64,000 nucleotides of DNA, taken from assembly GCF_000422325.1 (NCBI RefSeq), contig NZ_KE383818.1:245245-309244 (forward strand). Reading direction: 5' to 3'. The stretch's first letter is position 1, and each line of letters begins with the position of its first letter. The position numbers and the translations under genes are program-made. The notes below the pieces were generated by a model that was not told the DNA's origin, made no database searches, and saw only the letters and a list, made by a program, of their open reading frames with translations. Below are positions 8,986 to 20,263 of the stretch, one piece after another. The stretch comes from Marinospirillum minutulum DSM 6287 (GTDB taxonomy: Bacteria; Pseudomonadota; Gammaproteobacteria; Pseudomonadales; Halomonadaceae).

Positions 8986-10430
8986 TAACGAGATGCCCTT
9001 ATGTAGAAGCGTGATGTACGAGTGCTTTTAATGCTTGGGTCAGATTCAGACTCAAGGTGCATTTCAATTTCAATTGCAGGTGATTTTGGTAACTGCTTGG
9101 GATCACCGATTAATTGAATAGGGTACTGTTGAACCTCGCTTGCTACCAGAGTAAACACAGTTTCTGAGTCTATTCTTATACCTTCAGCATTTTGTAAGCT
9201 TAGCTTGTAGGTATGCGTTTTCTGGTCTTTATTAGCAATGCGAATAAGGTAACTATTTTCTATTTCTCCCGTATTAACCATACGGAAAAGTTGGTTGCGG
9301 TCACGTAATACTTCTAGTTCTAATGGCACTCGACCGCTAAGAGCAATAACAAAAGCAATGACCATAGCCGTTAAAACAGTAAAGTAGCCTATTAAACGTG
9401 GACGCAAAATTTTAGTGGTACGCCCAGCAAGCTCTTCTTCTGTTGTATAGCGAATTAGACCGCGTGGATAGTTCATTTTATCCATAACCTGGTCACAGGC
9501 ATCAATACAAGCGGCACAGGTAATACACTCATACTGTAAGCCATTGCGAATATCAATGCCGACAGGGCAAACCTGCACACACAGGTCACAATCAATGCAG
9601 GAGCCTAGGTTTAACTCTTTTGGGTCAGCTGACTTTTTGCGGCTACCGCGTGGCTCACCACGAGCAGCATCATAAGAAACAATAAGTGTGTCTTTATCAA
9701 ACATAACCGCTTGGAAGCGTGCATAGGGGCACATGTAAATACAGACTTGCTCACGTAACCAGCCAGCAAATAGGTAGGTGAAGAAAATAAAGAAACCTAG
9801 CCAGAAGGTTTCCCAAGGCCCTAAATCAAAAGTAAAGACACGAGGAATCAGTTCACGTATAGGTGAAAAATACCCTAAGAAAGCAATGCCGGTTGCTACA
9901 GCAATAAGTAGCCAGATTAAATGTTTGCTGCCTTTGCGAAGCAGTTTGTTGGCAGACCAGGGTGCTTGGTTAAGCTTTTTACGCTGGTTGGGGCTACCTT
10001 CAGTTTTATCTTCAACAAAAATAAATAACCAAGTCCAAACAAACTGAGGACAGCTATAACCACACCAAACACGACCTGCAAAATTAGTAACAAAAAAAAG
10101 TGTGAAGGCTAAAATAATGAGTAGCCAAGCCAGCAACATAAAATCATGAGGAAAAATGGTGGTGCCAAAAAAATGGAACTGGCGGTTAGGTAAATCAAAC
10201 AGTAAAGCTTGACGGTCACCATAGGGAATAAAAGAGGCTAAGAAAAAACCGGTTAATAGTACCCAGCTAGCTGTAGCACGAAGCTTTTGGAAAAGCCCTT
10301 GTACACGTTTTACATAAATGTGTTTGCGTCGTGCGTAGAGTTGGTTTTGTGGTCCACCCGTAGTGGGAGATTTGCGTTTGCTTCCTGCATTAACGGGCGT
10401 TACGTCTTGGGTAGGAATTTTATCAGTCAT
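8985..10430 (-). CDS. ccoG: cbb3 oxidase accessory polyferredoxin CcoG
   Basis: CcoG (RdxA/FixG) is a membrane-bound iron-sulfur protein that reduces Cu(II) for oxidase assembly. The 481-residue protein has several N-terminal membrane helices with WCGYSCPQ and CIYMCPYAR cysteine motifs. Two [4Fe-4S] ferredoxin-type clusters follow (CIDCDLCVQVCP and CITCAACIDACD), then an Ig-like periplasmic C-terminal domain (about residues 370-481). The gene begins the ccoGHIS operon, separated from ccoP by 169 bp that include the ccoNOQP terminator, so it must have its own promoter. No FNR-type box was recognised in that gap. Confidence 0.97.
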   Translation of the reverse strand: MTDKIPTQDVTPVNAGSKRKSPTTGGPQNQLYARRKHIYVKRVQGLFQKLRATASWVLLTGFFLASFIPYGDRQALLFDLPNRQFHFFGTTIFPHDFMLLAWLLIILAFTLFFVTNFAGRVWCGYSCPQFVWTWLFIFVEDKTEGSPNQRKKLNQAPWSANKLLRKGSKHLIWLLIAVATGIAFLGYFSPIRELIPRVFTFDLGPWETFWLGFFIFFTYLFAGWLREQVCIYMCPYARFQAVMFDKDTLIVSYDAARGEPRGSRKKSADPKELNLGSCIDCDLCVQVCPVGIDIRNGLQYECITCAACIDACDQVMDKMNYPRGLIRYTTEEELAGRTTKILRPRLIGYFTVLTAMVIAFVIALSGRVPLELEVLRDRNQLFRMVNTGEIENSYLIRIANKDQKTHTYKLSLQNAEGIRIDSETVFTLVASEVQQYPIQLIGDPKQLPKSPAIEIEMHLESESDPSIKSTRTSRFYIRASR

Positions 10431-10549
10431 TCAATCATCACCAGGCTGGAGTTAGCTTTACGGTAAAACTGAAACCTTGTGCGTGCAAAAGCAAGCGTGG
10501 TTTTCTTAGAAAGGAATTTTCTATCTGTATTTTGCTACTATCCCCCAGT

Positions 10550-10587
10550 AAAAAGCAAAAGGGAATGCGACAGCCTGCCGCATTCCC
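10550..10587 (-). terminator. intrinsic terminator of ccoNOQP
   Basis: A perfect 9-bp stem (GGGAATGCG at 10561-10569 with CGCATTCCC at 10579-10587) is followed on the minus strand by TTTTGCTTTTT. It lies 13 bp past the ccoP stop and separates the structural genes from ccoG. Confidence 0.9.
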
Positions 10588-10599
10588 TAAAGCTAGTGC

Positions 10600-11598
10600 T
10601 TACTTACCTTGGTTTAGGCTATAGATATAAGCCGTTACTAGGTGAAGTTTGGGCATTAATTCAGCTTTCTCTTTAGGAGTCAGTGAATCAAGGTTAGCTG
10701 GTAGTTCAACACCATAGTCTAGGTAGCGTGCCTGAGCAGGCATTAAACCGTTACGACCGTGGCGCAGAGTGTAGCTAACTGAATCATAAACGCTTTCGCC
10801 TGGCTGTTGGTACAACCAAGTGTTAGCAGTTAAGTCAGGTGCACCTATGCTATCTATGCCCATTGCTGCACTACCCTTACCATCACTACCGTGACAGGAA
10901 GAACAGATAGCTTGGAACATAGGCGCTGCTTCTTGTACTTTAGCAGCGTCATGCTCTAAACCAGAAAGGCTTAAAACATAGTGAGACATGGTGTCTACAC
11001 CTTCGTCACCCAACATATCAACCCAAGGTGGCATTAGGCCGTTACGGCCATTAATGATGGTATGACGAATGGTTTCTACGTCGCCACCATAAAGCCAACT
11101 GTTATTGGTTAAGTTAGGGAAGCCATAACCACCACGTGCAGAAGAGCCGTGACAAACAGCACAGTTATTCTGGTAGAGGCGGTTAGCTACCTGCATAGCA
11201 TCAGGGTCATTAGCTAAAGTCTGAACGTCAATTTGGGCGTACTGATCAAAAATGGGCGCATAAAACTCTTCTGCGTGAGCCATTTCATCTTCCCATTGAC
11301 CTGTAGAACTCCAGTTTAATAAACCTTTGAAGTTACCTAGGCCTGGGTAGAGTGCTAGGTAACAAAGGCCAAAAACTATGGTGGTAACGAACATAAGAAA
11401 CCACCAGCGAGGCAGGGGGTTGTCATATTCTTCGATACCATCAGCCGCGTGGCCAGTGGTTTCGACTTCACCATTAGCTGCCTGAGCTGTATCGGTTTTG
11501 CGGTTTCCATAAAGGAGCCACCAGCAGAAGGCAATCACACCGAGGGTGATTACTGAAATCCACAGGCTCCAGAAGCCGCTCATGGCTTGGCTAGTCAT
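10600..11598 (-). CDS. ccoP: cbb3-type cytochrome c oxidase dihaem subunit III
   Basis: CcoP carries electrons from cytochrome c to the CcoN active site. From the ATG at 11598 the protein is 332 residues. It has two N-terminal membrane helices (one around residue 10-30 and one after NPLPRWWFLMF) and two periplasmic cytochrome c domains with CAVCH and CSSCH haem motifs. The annotated frame extends upstream to 11628, but the GGAG ribosome-binding site lies inside that extension. The start at 11598 is therefore preferred; it overlaps the ccoQ stop by 8 nt. It is the last gene of ccoNOQP and is followed by a strong terminator. Confidence 0.96.
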   Translation of the reverse strand: MTSQAMSGFWSLWISVITLGVIAFCWWLLYGNRKTDTAQAANGEVETTGHAADGIEEYDNPLPRWWFLMFVTTIVFGLCYLALYPGLGNFKGLLNWSSTGQWEDEMAHAEEFYAPIFDQYAQIDVQTLANDPDAMQVANRLYQNNCAVCHGSSARGGYGFPNLTNNSWLYGGDVETIRHTIINGRNGLMPPWVDMLGDEGVDTMSHYVLSLSGLEHDAAKVQEAAPMFQAICSSCHGSDGKGSAAMGIDSIGAPDLTANTWLYQQPGESVYDSVSYTLRHGRNGLMPAQARYLDYGVELPANLDSLTPKEKAELMPKLHLVTAYIYSLNQGK

Positions 11599-11788
11599 GC
11601 TTTTTATTCTCCAGTGATGAGCTTGCATCTAGGTTAGGGTCGTCGTTTTCAGCCTCGTCAGCAAAAGGCAGGTTAGCTGCCTCATCAAAAGACTTCTTTT
11701 GCTTCTTACTATAAGCCCAAGCAATAATGCCAAGAAAGGCGAAGAGTAAGACGACTGACATGAGGCCACGAAAAACGTTGATATCCAT
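11591..11788 (-). CDS. ccoQ: cbb3-type oxidase small subunit CcoQ
   Basis: A 65-residue protein with a single membrane helix (MSVVLLFAFLGIIAWAYS) followed by the conserved KKQKKSFDEAANLPF, the standard CcoQ signature, and an acidic tail. CcoQ stabilises the interaction of CcoP with the CcoNO core. It lies 4 bp after ccoO and overlaps ccoP. Confidence 0.94.
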   Translation of the reverse strand: MDINVFRGLMSVVLLFAFLGIIAWAYSKKQKKSFDEAANLPFADEAENDDPNLDASSSLENKKHD

Positions 11789-11792
11789 AACC

Positions 11793-12401
11793 TTACCGTG
11801 TGTCTTTTAGGACAGTGCCCAGTTGTTGTAAGTAGGCAACAACTGCGTCCATTTCGGTTTTCCCGTTAACGAAATCCTTTGCACCTGCGATATCTTCATC
11901 GGTGTAAGGTACGCCAAGCACTCTTAGACGCTGCATTTTGGTGGCGGTGTTGCTGCCATCCATTACTTGGTAGTTCATCCAAGAATAAGCAGGCATAACG
12001 GATTCAGGTACTACATCACGAGGATTGAACAAGTGAGCATAGTGCCAGTCATCACTGTAGCGACCGCCAACACGGGCTAAGTCTGGACCAGTACGCTTAG
12101 AACCCCACTGGAAGGGGTGATCATAAACAAACTCACCCGCTACTGAGTAGTTACCGTAACGCTCAGTTTCAGCACGGAAAGGACGAATCATTTGTGAGTG
12201 GCAGGTATAGCAACCTTCACGCACATAAATGTCACGGCCTTCAATTTCTAGCGCATTAAGTGGCTTTAAGCCTTCTACTGGCTTAGTGGTGCTATCTTGG
12301 AAAAACAGCGGAGTGATCTCAGCAAGACCACCAAAGCTGATTACAACCAAGATAAGAACCATCATTAAGCCAACGTTCTTTTCTACTATTTCGTGTTTCA
12401 T
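11793..12401 (-). CDS. ccoO: cbb3-type cytochrome c oxidase monohaem subunit II
   Basis: CcoO is the monohaem c subunit. The 202-residue protein has one N-terminal membrane anchor (residues about 9-30) and a periplasmic cytochrome c domain with haem motif CYTCH, preceded by [11 protein letters not shown] distal Met ligand is plausible in [10 protein letters not shown]. Length matches the family (about 200). It begins 15 bp after ccoN. Confidence 0.97.
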   Translation of the reverse strand: MKHEIVEKNVGLMMVLILVVISFGGLAEITPLFFQDSTTKPVEGLKPLNALEIEGRDIYVREGCYTCHSQMIRPFRAETERYGNYSVAGEFVYDHPFQWGSKRTGPDLARVGGRYSDDWHYAHLFNPRDVVPESVMPAYSWMNYQVMDGSNTATKMQRLRVLGVPYTDEDIAGAKDFVNGKTEMDAVVAYLQQLGTVLKDTR

Positions 12402-12416
12402 TCAGCTAACCCCTTA

Positions 12417-13838
12417 TTAGGCCGTTTGTGCAGCAGCTTTTTCGGAAGCCTTGCTGGATACAGTCATATAGACGTTATAAGCCATAATCAGCATACCCGT
12501 TAGCCAAAGAACACCACCTAACCAACGAACGATAAAGCCAGGGTGACTCGCTTCAACTGATTCGATAAAGGTGTACATTAATGTACCGTCAGCATTCACT
12601 GCACGCCACATTAGACCTTGCATGATGCCGTTAACCCACATAGAGGTAATGTAAAGAACAGTACCCACTGTAGATAGCCAGAAATGCACGTTAATTAGAT
12701 CAACAGAGTGCATGTCTTTTTTGCCAAACAGTCTAGGAATCATGTGGTAAACAGAACCGATAGAAATCATTGCAACCCAACCTAAAGCACCCGCATGTAC
12801 GTGACCAACAGTCCAGTCAGTGTAGTGGGATAGGGCGTTAACGGTTTTAATCGACATCATCGGGCCTTCAAAGGTAGACATACCGTAGAAGGATAGAGAA
12901 ACAACTAGGAAACGTAGGATAGGGTCTGTGCGTAGTTTATGCCAAGCACCAGACAGGGTCATCATACCGTTGATCATACCGCCCCAAGAAGGTGCAAGTA
13001 GAATCAGCGACATAACCATACCTACAGATTGTGCCCAGTCAGGTAAAGCTGTGTAGTGAAGGTGGTGAGGACCAGCCCACATGTAAACACAGATTAAAGC
13101 CCAGAAGTGCACAATTGATAAGCGGTAGGAGTAAACAGGACGCTCAGCTTGTTTAGGTACAAAGTAGTACATCATACCCAAGAAGCCAGCGGTCAAGAAG
13201 AAGCCTACTGCGTTATGGCCGTACCACCACTGAACCATTGCATCTGTCGCACCAGCGTAGATGGAATAGGAGTGAGTTAGGCTAGTTGGCAGTTGCATGC
13301 TGTTTACAATGTGTAACACCGCTACGGTTAAGATAAAAGCAGCAAAGAACCAGTTCGCAACATAAATGTGCGAGGTTTTACGCTTGTAAATTGTACCGAT
13401 AAATACAGCGGCATAGCTTACCCAGACTACAGCGATCAGCAGATCAATAGGCCAGATTAACTCTGCATACTCTTTACCCTGAGTTAAACCCAAAGGTAGA
13501 GTGATGGCTGCTAATACGATAACTAGTTGCCAACCCCAAAAGGTGAAAGCGGCTAGTTTGTCAGATATTAGGCGTACCTGGCAGGTGCGCTGAACAACAT
13601 AGTAAGAAGTAGCAAATAATGCTGAACCACCAAATGCAAAAATTACTGCATTGGTGTGAAGCGGACGTAAACGTCCGAAGCTTGTCCATGGAAGGTCAAA
13701 GTTCAAAAGTGGCCATGCCAATTGAGCCGCTATCCAGACGCCGACAAGCATGCCGACGATGCCCCAGACTACGGTCATTATGGCAAATTGCCGAACCACC
13801 TTATAGTTGTAGGTAGAATGTTCTATTGCTGTGCTCAT
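12417..13838 (-). CDS. ccoN: cbb3-type cytochrome c oxidase catalytic subunit I
   Basis: CcoN reduces oxygen at a haem b3-CuB centre in the inner membrane. The 473-residue protein has twelve or so predicted membrane segments. It shows the conserved histidines: LHTNAV (low-spin haem ligand), WYGHNAV and PHHLHY (CuB ligands), and [10 protein letters not shown] (haem b and b3 ligands). It is first in ccoNOQP. About 74 bp upstream is an FNR/ANR-type box, suggesting induction at low oxygen. The ribosome-binding site is a modest GGGAA. Confidence 0.98.
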   Translation of the reverse strand: MSTAIEHSTYNYKVVRQFAIMTVVWGIVGMLVGVWIAAQLAWPLLNFDLPWTSFGRLRPLHTNAVIFAFGGSALFATSYYVVQRTCQVRLISDKLAAFTFWGWQLVIVLAAITLPLGLTQGKEYAELIWPIDLLIAVVWVSYAAVFIGTIYKRKTSHIYVANWFFAAFILTVAVLHIVNSMQLPTSLTHSYSIYAGATDAMVQWWYGHNAVGFFLTAGFLGMMYYFVPKQAERPVYSYRLSIVHFWALICVYMWAGPHHLHYTALPDWAQSVGMVMSLILLAPSWGGMINGMMTLSGAWHKLRTDPILRFLVVSLSFYGMSTFEGPMMSIKTVNALSHYTDWTVGHVHAGALGWVAMISIGSVYHMIPRLFGKKDMHSVDLINVHFWLSTVGTVLYITSMWVNGIMQGLMWRAVNADGTLMYTFIESVEASHPGFIVRWLGGVLWLTGMLIMAYNVYMTVSSKASEKAAAQTA

Positions 13839-13911
13839 GTCAGGTTCCCATTACAGCAGTTAGTTTGGAGGAATCCAGCGCCAAGTTTCGAGGAGCTGAG
13901 GTTTCCCAGCC

Positions 13912-13925
13912 ATGATACAAGTCAA
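13912..13925 (-). promoter_or_regulatory. FNR/ANR box upstream of ccoN
   Basis: On the minus strand this reads TTGAC-TTGT-ATCAT, matching the FNR consensus TTGAT-N4-ATCAA at 8 of 10 positions with correct spacing. Its centre lies about 80 nt upstream of the ccoN ATG. A class II site (centre at -41.5) would put transcription start near 13877. The -10 there is poor, as expected for an activator-dependent promoter. An FNR-type regulator is encoded at 2758-3540. Confidence 0.7.
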
Positions 13926-14266
13926 TGGATCCTACTCATTCTATCGCAGCCGCTGTATGACCTGAACCTAAGTGTGCTTATTAGTTTAAGATTTATTTAT
14001 ATTCAATATAACTTATATTAATAAATCGTTTTAAAACAATGACTTGTCTCTATGTGACAAAATACCACTTAGACGAAGGTCTGATTGTGGGTTGACATGA
14101 GTTTTTTCTTTAAAATGCTGGTTTTTTAGCAGTAAAAGCTTTTTTAGGTGAACTTTTATTAGCTTGGGCAAGCAATTCAATGCTACTGCTAGTATAAAAT
14201 TTCAAGGGTGAAGCAGGTTTTTCTTTAAAATAAATTGGAAGCGGTTGAAATAGTTTAAAAAAAGAT
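13926..14266. other. AT-rich intergenic region
   Basis: This stretch of 341 bp lies between the ccoN promoter and the tRNA promoter. It has no credible gene on either strand, no tRNA and no strong hairpin. A minus-strand frame of about 55 codons near 14120-14280 looks protein-like but lacks an ATG, GTG or a supported start. Confidence 0.5.
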
Positions 14267-14294
14267 TTGACAGTCCCTTAAAAGAATGTAGAAT
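14267..14294 (+). promoter_or_regulatory. sigma-70 promoter of the tRNA operon
   Basis: TTGACA (14267-14272) and TAGAAT (14289-14294) are separated by 16 bp. The -35 is perfect and the -10 has one mismatch. The GC-rich discriminator that follows (GCGC) is typical of stringently controlled stable-RNA promoters. Transcription would start about 12 bp before the first tRNA. Confidence 0.85.
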
Positions 14295-14312
14295 GCGCTT
14301 CGTCATCAGGAA

Positions 14313-14388
14313 GGGCGGTTAGCTCAGTTGGGAGAGCACCAGCCTTACAAGCTGGGGGTCACTGGTTCGAACCCAGTACCGCCCACCA
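14313..14388 (+). tRNA. tRNA-Val (TAC), copy 1
   Basis: A 76-nt cloverleaf with the 7-bp acceptor stem GGGCGGT/ACCGCCC, TTACAA loop context giving anticodon TAC, a TTCGAAC T-loop and an encoded CCA. It is identical to the second Val copy at 14648. Confidence 0.97.
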
Positions 14389-14450
14389 TTTATTACAACT
14401 CGATGTATACCGTAATAAATACCTACCTGTGATAAAGTTCACTGTAATGC

Positions 14451-14527
14451 GGACCGGTAGTTCAGCTGGTTAGAATGCCGGCCTGTCACGCCGGAGGTCG
14501 CGGGTTCGAGTCCCGTCCGGTCCGCCA
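14451..14527 (+). tRNA. tRNA-Asp (GTC), copy 1
   Basis: A 77-nt cloverleaf. The acceptor stem GGACCGG/CCGGTCC has G as discriminator base, the anticodon loop CTGTCAC gives GTC, and CCA is encoded. The T stem closes with a G-U pair. It differs from copy 2 at two positions. Confidence 0.97.
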
Positions 14528-14555
14528 CACAGTAAACAGTTTTAGGAAAATATGC

Positions 14556-14632
14556 GGACCGGTAGTTCAGCTGGTTAGAATGCCGGCCTGTCACGCCGGA
14601 GGTCACGGGTTCGAGTCCCGTTCGGTCCGCCA
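14556..14632 (+). tRNA. tRNA-Asp (GTC), copy 2
   Basis: A 77-nt cloverleaf. Relative to copy 1 the T-stem G-U pair is A-U here, while the last acceptor pair G7-C66 has become G-U. Each copy therefore carries one wobble. The encoded CCA is present. Confidence 0.97.
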
Positions 14633-14647
14633 TTTCCTACTAAAGAT

Positions 14648-14723
14648 GGGCGGTTAGCTCAGTTGGGAGAGCACCAGCCTTACAAGCTGGGGGTCACTGG
14701 TTCGAACCCAGTACCGCCCACCA
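14648..14723 (+). tRNA. tRNA-Val (TAC), copy 2
   Basis: Identical over 76 nt to the copy at 14313. It is the last gene of the Val-Asp-Asp-Val operon and is followed 20 bp later by the terminator. Confidence 0.97.
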
Positions 14724-14743
14724 TTAAATAGAAGTACTAGACA

Positions 14744-14772
14744 AACCGCCGCTAACTAGCTGCGGTTTTTTT
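14744..14772 (+). terminator. intrinsic terminator of the tRNA operon
   Basis: The stem AACCGC (14744-14749) pairs with GCGGTT (14762-14767) and runs into seven T residues. Confidence 0.88.
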
Positions 14773-14930
14773 GTTTTTGGCATATTTTTTCCTTCCTGTA
14801 ATAGTCCTTTCATTTTTATTCTATTAATTCAATAAGTTAACTATTTTAATAACGTGCGTTTCAAACGAGCGCTTGACACTTTGGCAAGACTTAACAAGAC
14901 TAGGCTATCCATAATAAAAAAGTTGATTAG

Positions 14931-16964
<2,034 letters not shown>

Positions 16965-18530
16965 CTAGTTAGCAAAATATTGCTGCAGATAAGTATCAAA
17001 ATCGATCTTATCTGCAGCTTCTATTGCTCGCTGCTCCTCAATAGAGCTACTGCTTAGCTGAGTAAACAGTTTTTCTCTAGCCTTATCAACAGGCTTAGCA
17101 AGTAACTGTTCTTTTTGTGCCCTAGCTAACTCCAGAACAGCGGGAACAAATCCATCACGCTCTTTTGCTAATTTAAGCATTTGTGCAGAAGGCGTTAGAT
17201 TTACGTCATCTACCTTAGCTTGCTGTTGATTAAGCGCATCACAAAAAGGTGTTTGCTCGGGTGTACTAGCATCCAAAAGCTGGCATACAGGACGCAGACG
17301 CTTTAAAAGTAGGTCAGCTTCTTGGCGTAGTGGTTTACCATTAATTAGCGTTTCAGGGTTGCGAGCAAAATTCACTGTTTTCTTTAGGTTGATATCAATA
17401 TTTTGACAGTCAACGTCATTCAGTTGTGGGCTAGGTTCTAATAAACAGAAGAGCAAAAAAGCATCTAGAAAATACATTTGTGCTACATCTATTCCGCCTG
17501 GTAAGAAGGGGTTGATATCTAAGCAGCGAACTTCTACATATTCCACGCCATCAGCTTGTAAAGCTTCATTCGGTTTCTCTCCGCTACGCATAACTCGCTT
17601 AGGGCGAATGTCACTGTAGTACTCATTTTCAATTTGTAAAATACCCGTATTTAGCTGGCGGTACTCGCCATTTACCTTAGTGCCAATTTTTGCATAGTCT
17701 GGGTAAGGCTGACTAATTGCCAGGTTAAGAGTATTAATGTAGTTTTCTAGGGAGTTAAAACAAATTTTTAACGTGCCCTGTACTTTATTTTGGTAACCCA
17801 AATCTGACATACGTAAGCTAGTTGCGGTGGGTTCACCCCAAGTGCCGGCAGCCAGTTTTTTTAGAGGGTGCTGGTCGTTGCCGCTTAAAAAGCTTTCATC
17901 TAACACGGGGCTGGCACCAAAAAGGTACATTAGCAGCCAAGAATAACGACGGAAATTACGAATGAGACTGAAATAGCGTGTGGAGCGCCAGTCTTTATCG
18001 GCTGCTTCTGCAGGCAAGCCTTCTAGCTTGGCAAGTAAAGGCCAAAGCTCATCAGGAAAAGAAACATTGTAATGAATGCCAGCAATGCTTTGCATAATAC
18101 GACCGTAGCGTGCATCTAAGCCACGGCGGTAAACATGCTTCATAAAACCAACATTTGAAGTGCCGTATTCACCAATACGCACACTCTCGTTACCATCTAG
18201 CTTACAAGGCATACTGGCAGGCCAAAGTAGCTCTTGGTTTTCTAAGTGCGACAAGCTAAAACGGTGTAGGTCTAGTAAAAACTCAAGGGTTGCTTCACGG
18301 CTAGTGCTGACAGGCGTAATAAACTCTAATAGCGCTTCAGAATAGTCGGTAGTGATGTGCGGATGAGTTAGCGTAGACCCCAAAGCTTTGGGATGATCGC
18401 TTTGGCTTATTTCACCTTGAGGTGTGGTGCGGAGGGTTTCTTTTTCGATACCACGGCGAATGGAATTGAAAAGCCCTTGATCTGCAAAGCCTTGTAAGCC
18501 TTGCAGGTAGTCATTTAGATTGAGTGTCAC
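16965..18530 (-). CDS. gshA: glutamate-cysteine ligase
   Basis: GshA makes gamma-glutamylcysteine, the first and rate-limiting step of glutathione synthesis, in the cytosol. The 521-residue protein matches the gammaproteobacterial type 1 family (about 518). Recognisable blocks are RRGIEKETLR (glutamate and metal binding), TDYSEALLEFITP, GIHYNVSFP and the ENEYYSDIRPKR core. It converges base-to-base with fadH. It is followed upstream by an orphan flavoprotein on the same strand, 144 bp away. Confidence 0.97.
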   Translation of the reverse strand: MTLNLNDYLQGLQGFADQGLFNSIRRGIEKETLRTTPQGEISQSDHPKALGSTLTHPHITTDYSEALLEFITPVSTSREATLEFLLDLHRFSLSHLENQELLWPASMPCKLDGNESVRIGEYGTSNVGFMKHVYRRGLDARYGRIMQSIAGIHYNVSFPDELWPLLAKLEGLPAEAADKDWRSTRYFSLIRNFRRYSWLLMYLFGASPVLDESFLSGNDQHPLKKLAAGTWGEPTATSLRMSDLGYQNKVQGTLKICFNSLENYINTLNLAISQPYPDYAKIGTKVNGEYRQLNTGILQIENEYYSDIRPKRVMRSGEKPNEALQADGVEYVEVRCLDINPFLPGGIDVAQMYFLDAFLLFCLLEPSPQLNDVDCQNIDINLKKTVNFARNPETLINGKPLRQEADLLLKRLRPVCQLLDASTPEQTPFCDALNQQQAKVDDVNLTPSAQMLKLAKERDGFVPAVLELARAQKEQLLAKPVDKAREKLFTQLSSSSIEEQRAIEAADKIDFDTYLQQYFAN

Positions 18531-18674
18531 TGGACGTTTGCCTTAGAAAAGTTGAGAGCCACAGTAGGACTAGAGATATTGGGCGCATCTTAGCTAGTTT
18601 CAACAGCTGCAACAAGTCGAAATAAAAAACACCCTAACCTGTTGCAGCAGTCCTAGACACTAAAGAATTAACTG

Positions 18675-20090
18675 TTAACGCTTGAGTTGTGAGGCAGCAG
18701 AACGAAGCGCGGTACGAACCCCTTCCTCAAGTACAGGATGGTAGAAAGGCTGAGCAAGTATTTCTTTTAAGGTGAGTTTTTGTTGAATACTCCAAGCTAA
18801 AAGGTGCACTAAATGCTCTGCTCTAGGGCCAAAAATTTCTGTACCCAGTAACTGCCCGGTTTTTTTGCAGGCATAAACTTTCATTAACCCTTGGTTTTGT
18901 TGCATTACCCGCGCACGGCCTTGCCGAGTAAAGTCCATACTGCCTACCACCACGTCTTCTTCACCTAAACGTGCTTGAATTTGTGCTAAAGATTCTCCAG
19001 CTAAGGCAATTTGAGGTTCGCTAAAAACGACGGCTAAAGGTGTGCGGCGTGCTTTAGGTTGGAAGTTAGGCCAGCTTGCTGCATTACTGCCAGCAATAAA
19101 GCCTTCATCATTGGCTTCATGCAACAAAGGCCTAAAACCTGCCACATCACCGGCAATAAAAATGTGAGAAGGACTGCCATCGGCATTAATGCACTGCGTC
19201 GTTTCAGGGTTGAACGCTGGCTGTAGACGTTCATTAAGCTTTAAGCCAGCTGCTTCAATATTAATTTTATCTAAGTTGGCTTTGCGTCCTGTAGCGGCTA
19301 ATAAATAATCAAAGGTTTCACTAACTTCTTTACCCTCGTTATCAACAAAGGTAAGTGTTACGCCCTTATCGGTACGGGTAATAGAACGAACCTCATTGCC
19401 TGCCATAATAGGAAATTCTTTATTAAAAGTTTCCAGTGCTAGCGCTTTCATAGCGGGGTCTTGTAGGGGGCCGATACCATCACCACGACCAAATAAGCGT
19501 AAACGTACACCTAAGCGGCTTAATGCTTGGCTAATCTCTAAACCAATAACCCCCGGACCAAAGACGGCAACCGATTTTGGTAAATCATCCCAGGCAAACA
19601 CCTCATCATTAACAATTAAACGATCACCCGCTGCTTCAAACATGGCTGGAATTGCTGGGCGTGAACCAGTGGCAATAATAATGTTTCGGGCACGAATTTT
19701 TTTGCCGCTGGTGGTCTCTAGGGTGTTGGCATCAACAAAATGGGCTAGCTCATCTAAACGCTGTTCCGTAGGAATTTGGTCGACATCTTGCAGAACAAAA
19801 CTTACAAAGCGGTCACGCTCTGCTTTAACCCTTTGCATTACCGCCTTGCCATCAACCTTATAACCGGCATTGAGTTGAATACCAAAAGCTGGAGCTAGCT
19901 GCATTTGGTGAGCACTTTCGGCAGCAGCAATTAATAATTTACTAGGCATACAACCCACACGCGCACAGGTGGTGCCATGAATGCCACCTTCAAGCATAAC
20001 GATTGAATTAGTAACTTTACTTGCTGCATTAAAGGCACTTAGGCCAGCTGTACCTGCACCAATAATGGCGATATCAACCTGTTGAATCAT
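18675..20090 (-). CDS. dihydrolipoamide dehydrogenase-like pyridine nucleotide disulfide oxidoreductase
   Basis: A 471-residue class I flavoprotein disulfide reductase. In order it shows an FAD site (IGAGTAGLSA), the redox-active pair within TTCARVGCMPSKLL (CxxxxC), an NAD(P) site (GPGVIGLEIS), a second FAD motif (IFIAGDVAG) and the C-terminal dimerisation domain with the His-Glu dyad (YHPVLEE). It resembles the stand-alone LPD-3-like branch more than the lipoamide dehydrogenase of 2-oxoacid complexes. No dehydrogenase E1 or E2 gene lies nearby, so the true disulfide substrate is unknown. Proximity to gshA suggests, but does not show, a thiol-redox role. Confidence 0.85.
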   Translation of the reverse strand: MIQQVDIAIIGAGTAGLSAFNAASKVTNSIVMLEGGIHGTTCARVGCMPSKLLIAAAESAHQMQLAPAFGIQLNAGYKVDGKAVMQRVKAERDRFVSFVLQDVDQIPTEQRLDELAHFVDANTLETTSGKKIRARNIIIATGSRPAIPAMFEAAGDRLIVNDEVFAWDDLPKSVAVFGPGVIGLEISQALSRLGVRLRLFGRGDGIGPLQDPAMKALALETFNKEFPIMAGNEVRSITRTDKGVTLTFVDNEGKEVSETFDYLLAATGRKANLDKINIEAAGLKLNERLQPAFNPETTQCINADGSPSHIFIAGDVAGFRPLLHEANDEGFIAGSNAASWPNFQPKARRTPLAVVFSEPQIALAGESLAQIQARLGEEDVVVGSMDFTRQGRARVMQQNQGLMKVYACKKTGQLLGTEIFGPRAEHLVHLLAWSIQQKLTLKEILAQPFYHPVLEEGVRTALRSAASQLKR

Positions 20091-20263
20091 TGCAACCTCT
20101 CAAAAATATTGAATAACGCTTTGGCTAGTTGAGTTTTAAGAAGAGTTTAACAAAAACAAATATAAGAATCTTCTTATTTAAAGGGCAGTGCTAGTTAACG
20201 CTAGTCAGTCAAGCCTAGACTATTTATAATCAGTTAACTTAAAAATAAACAAGGGTTAACCAA

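Noticed and set aside
14120..14280. Minus-strand frame of about 55 codons with a protein-like composition upstream of the tRNA operon
   Set aside because: It has no ATG or GTG start, overlaps the tRNA promoter on the other strand and no recognisable family.
14439..14657. Open frames across the tRNA-Asp genes on both strands
   Set aside because: These are translations of tRNA sequence, repeated because the two tRNA-Asp genes are duplicates.
14873..14906. TTGACA near 14873 as part of a fadH promoter
   Set aside because: The nearest -10-like hexamer (TAGGCT) is 22 bp away, too far for a normal sigma-70 promoter.
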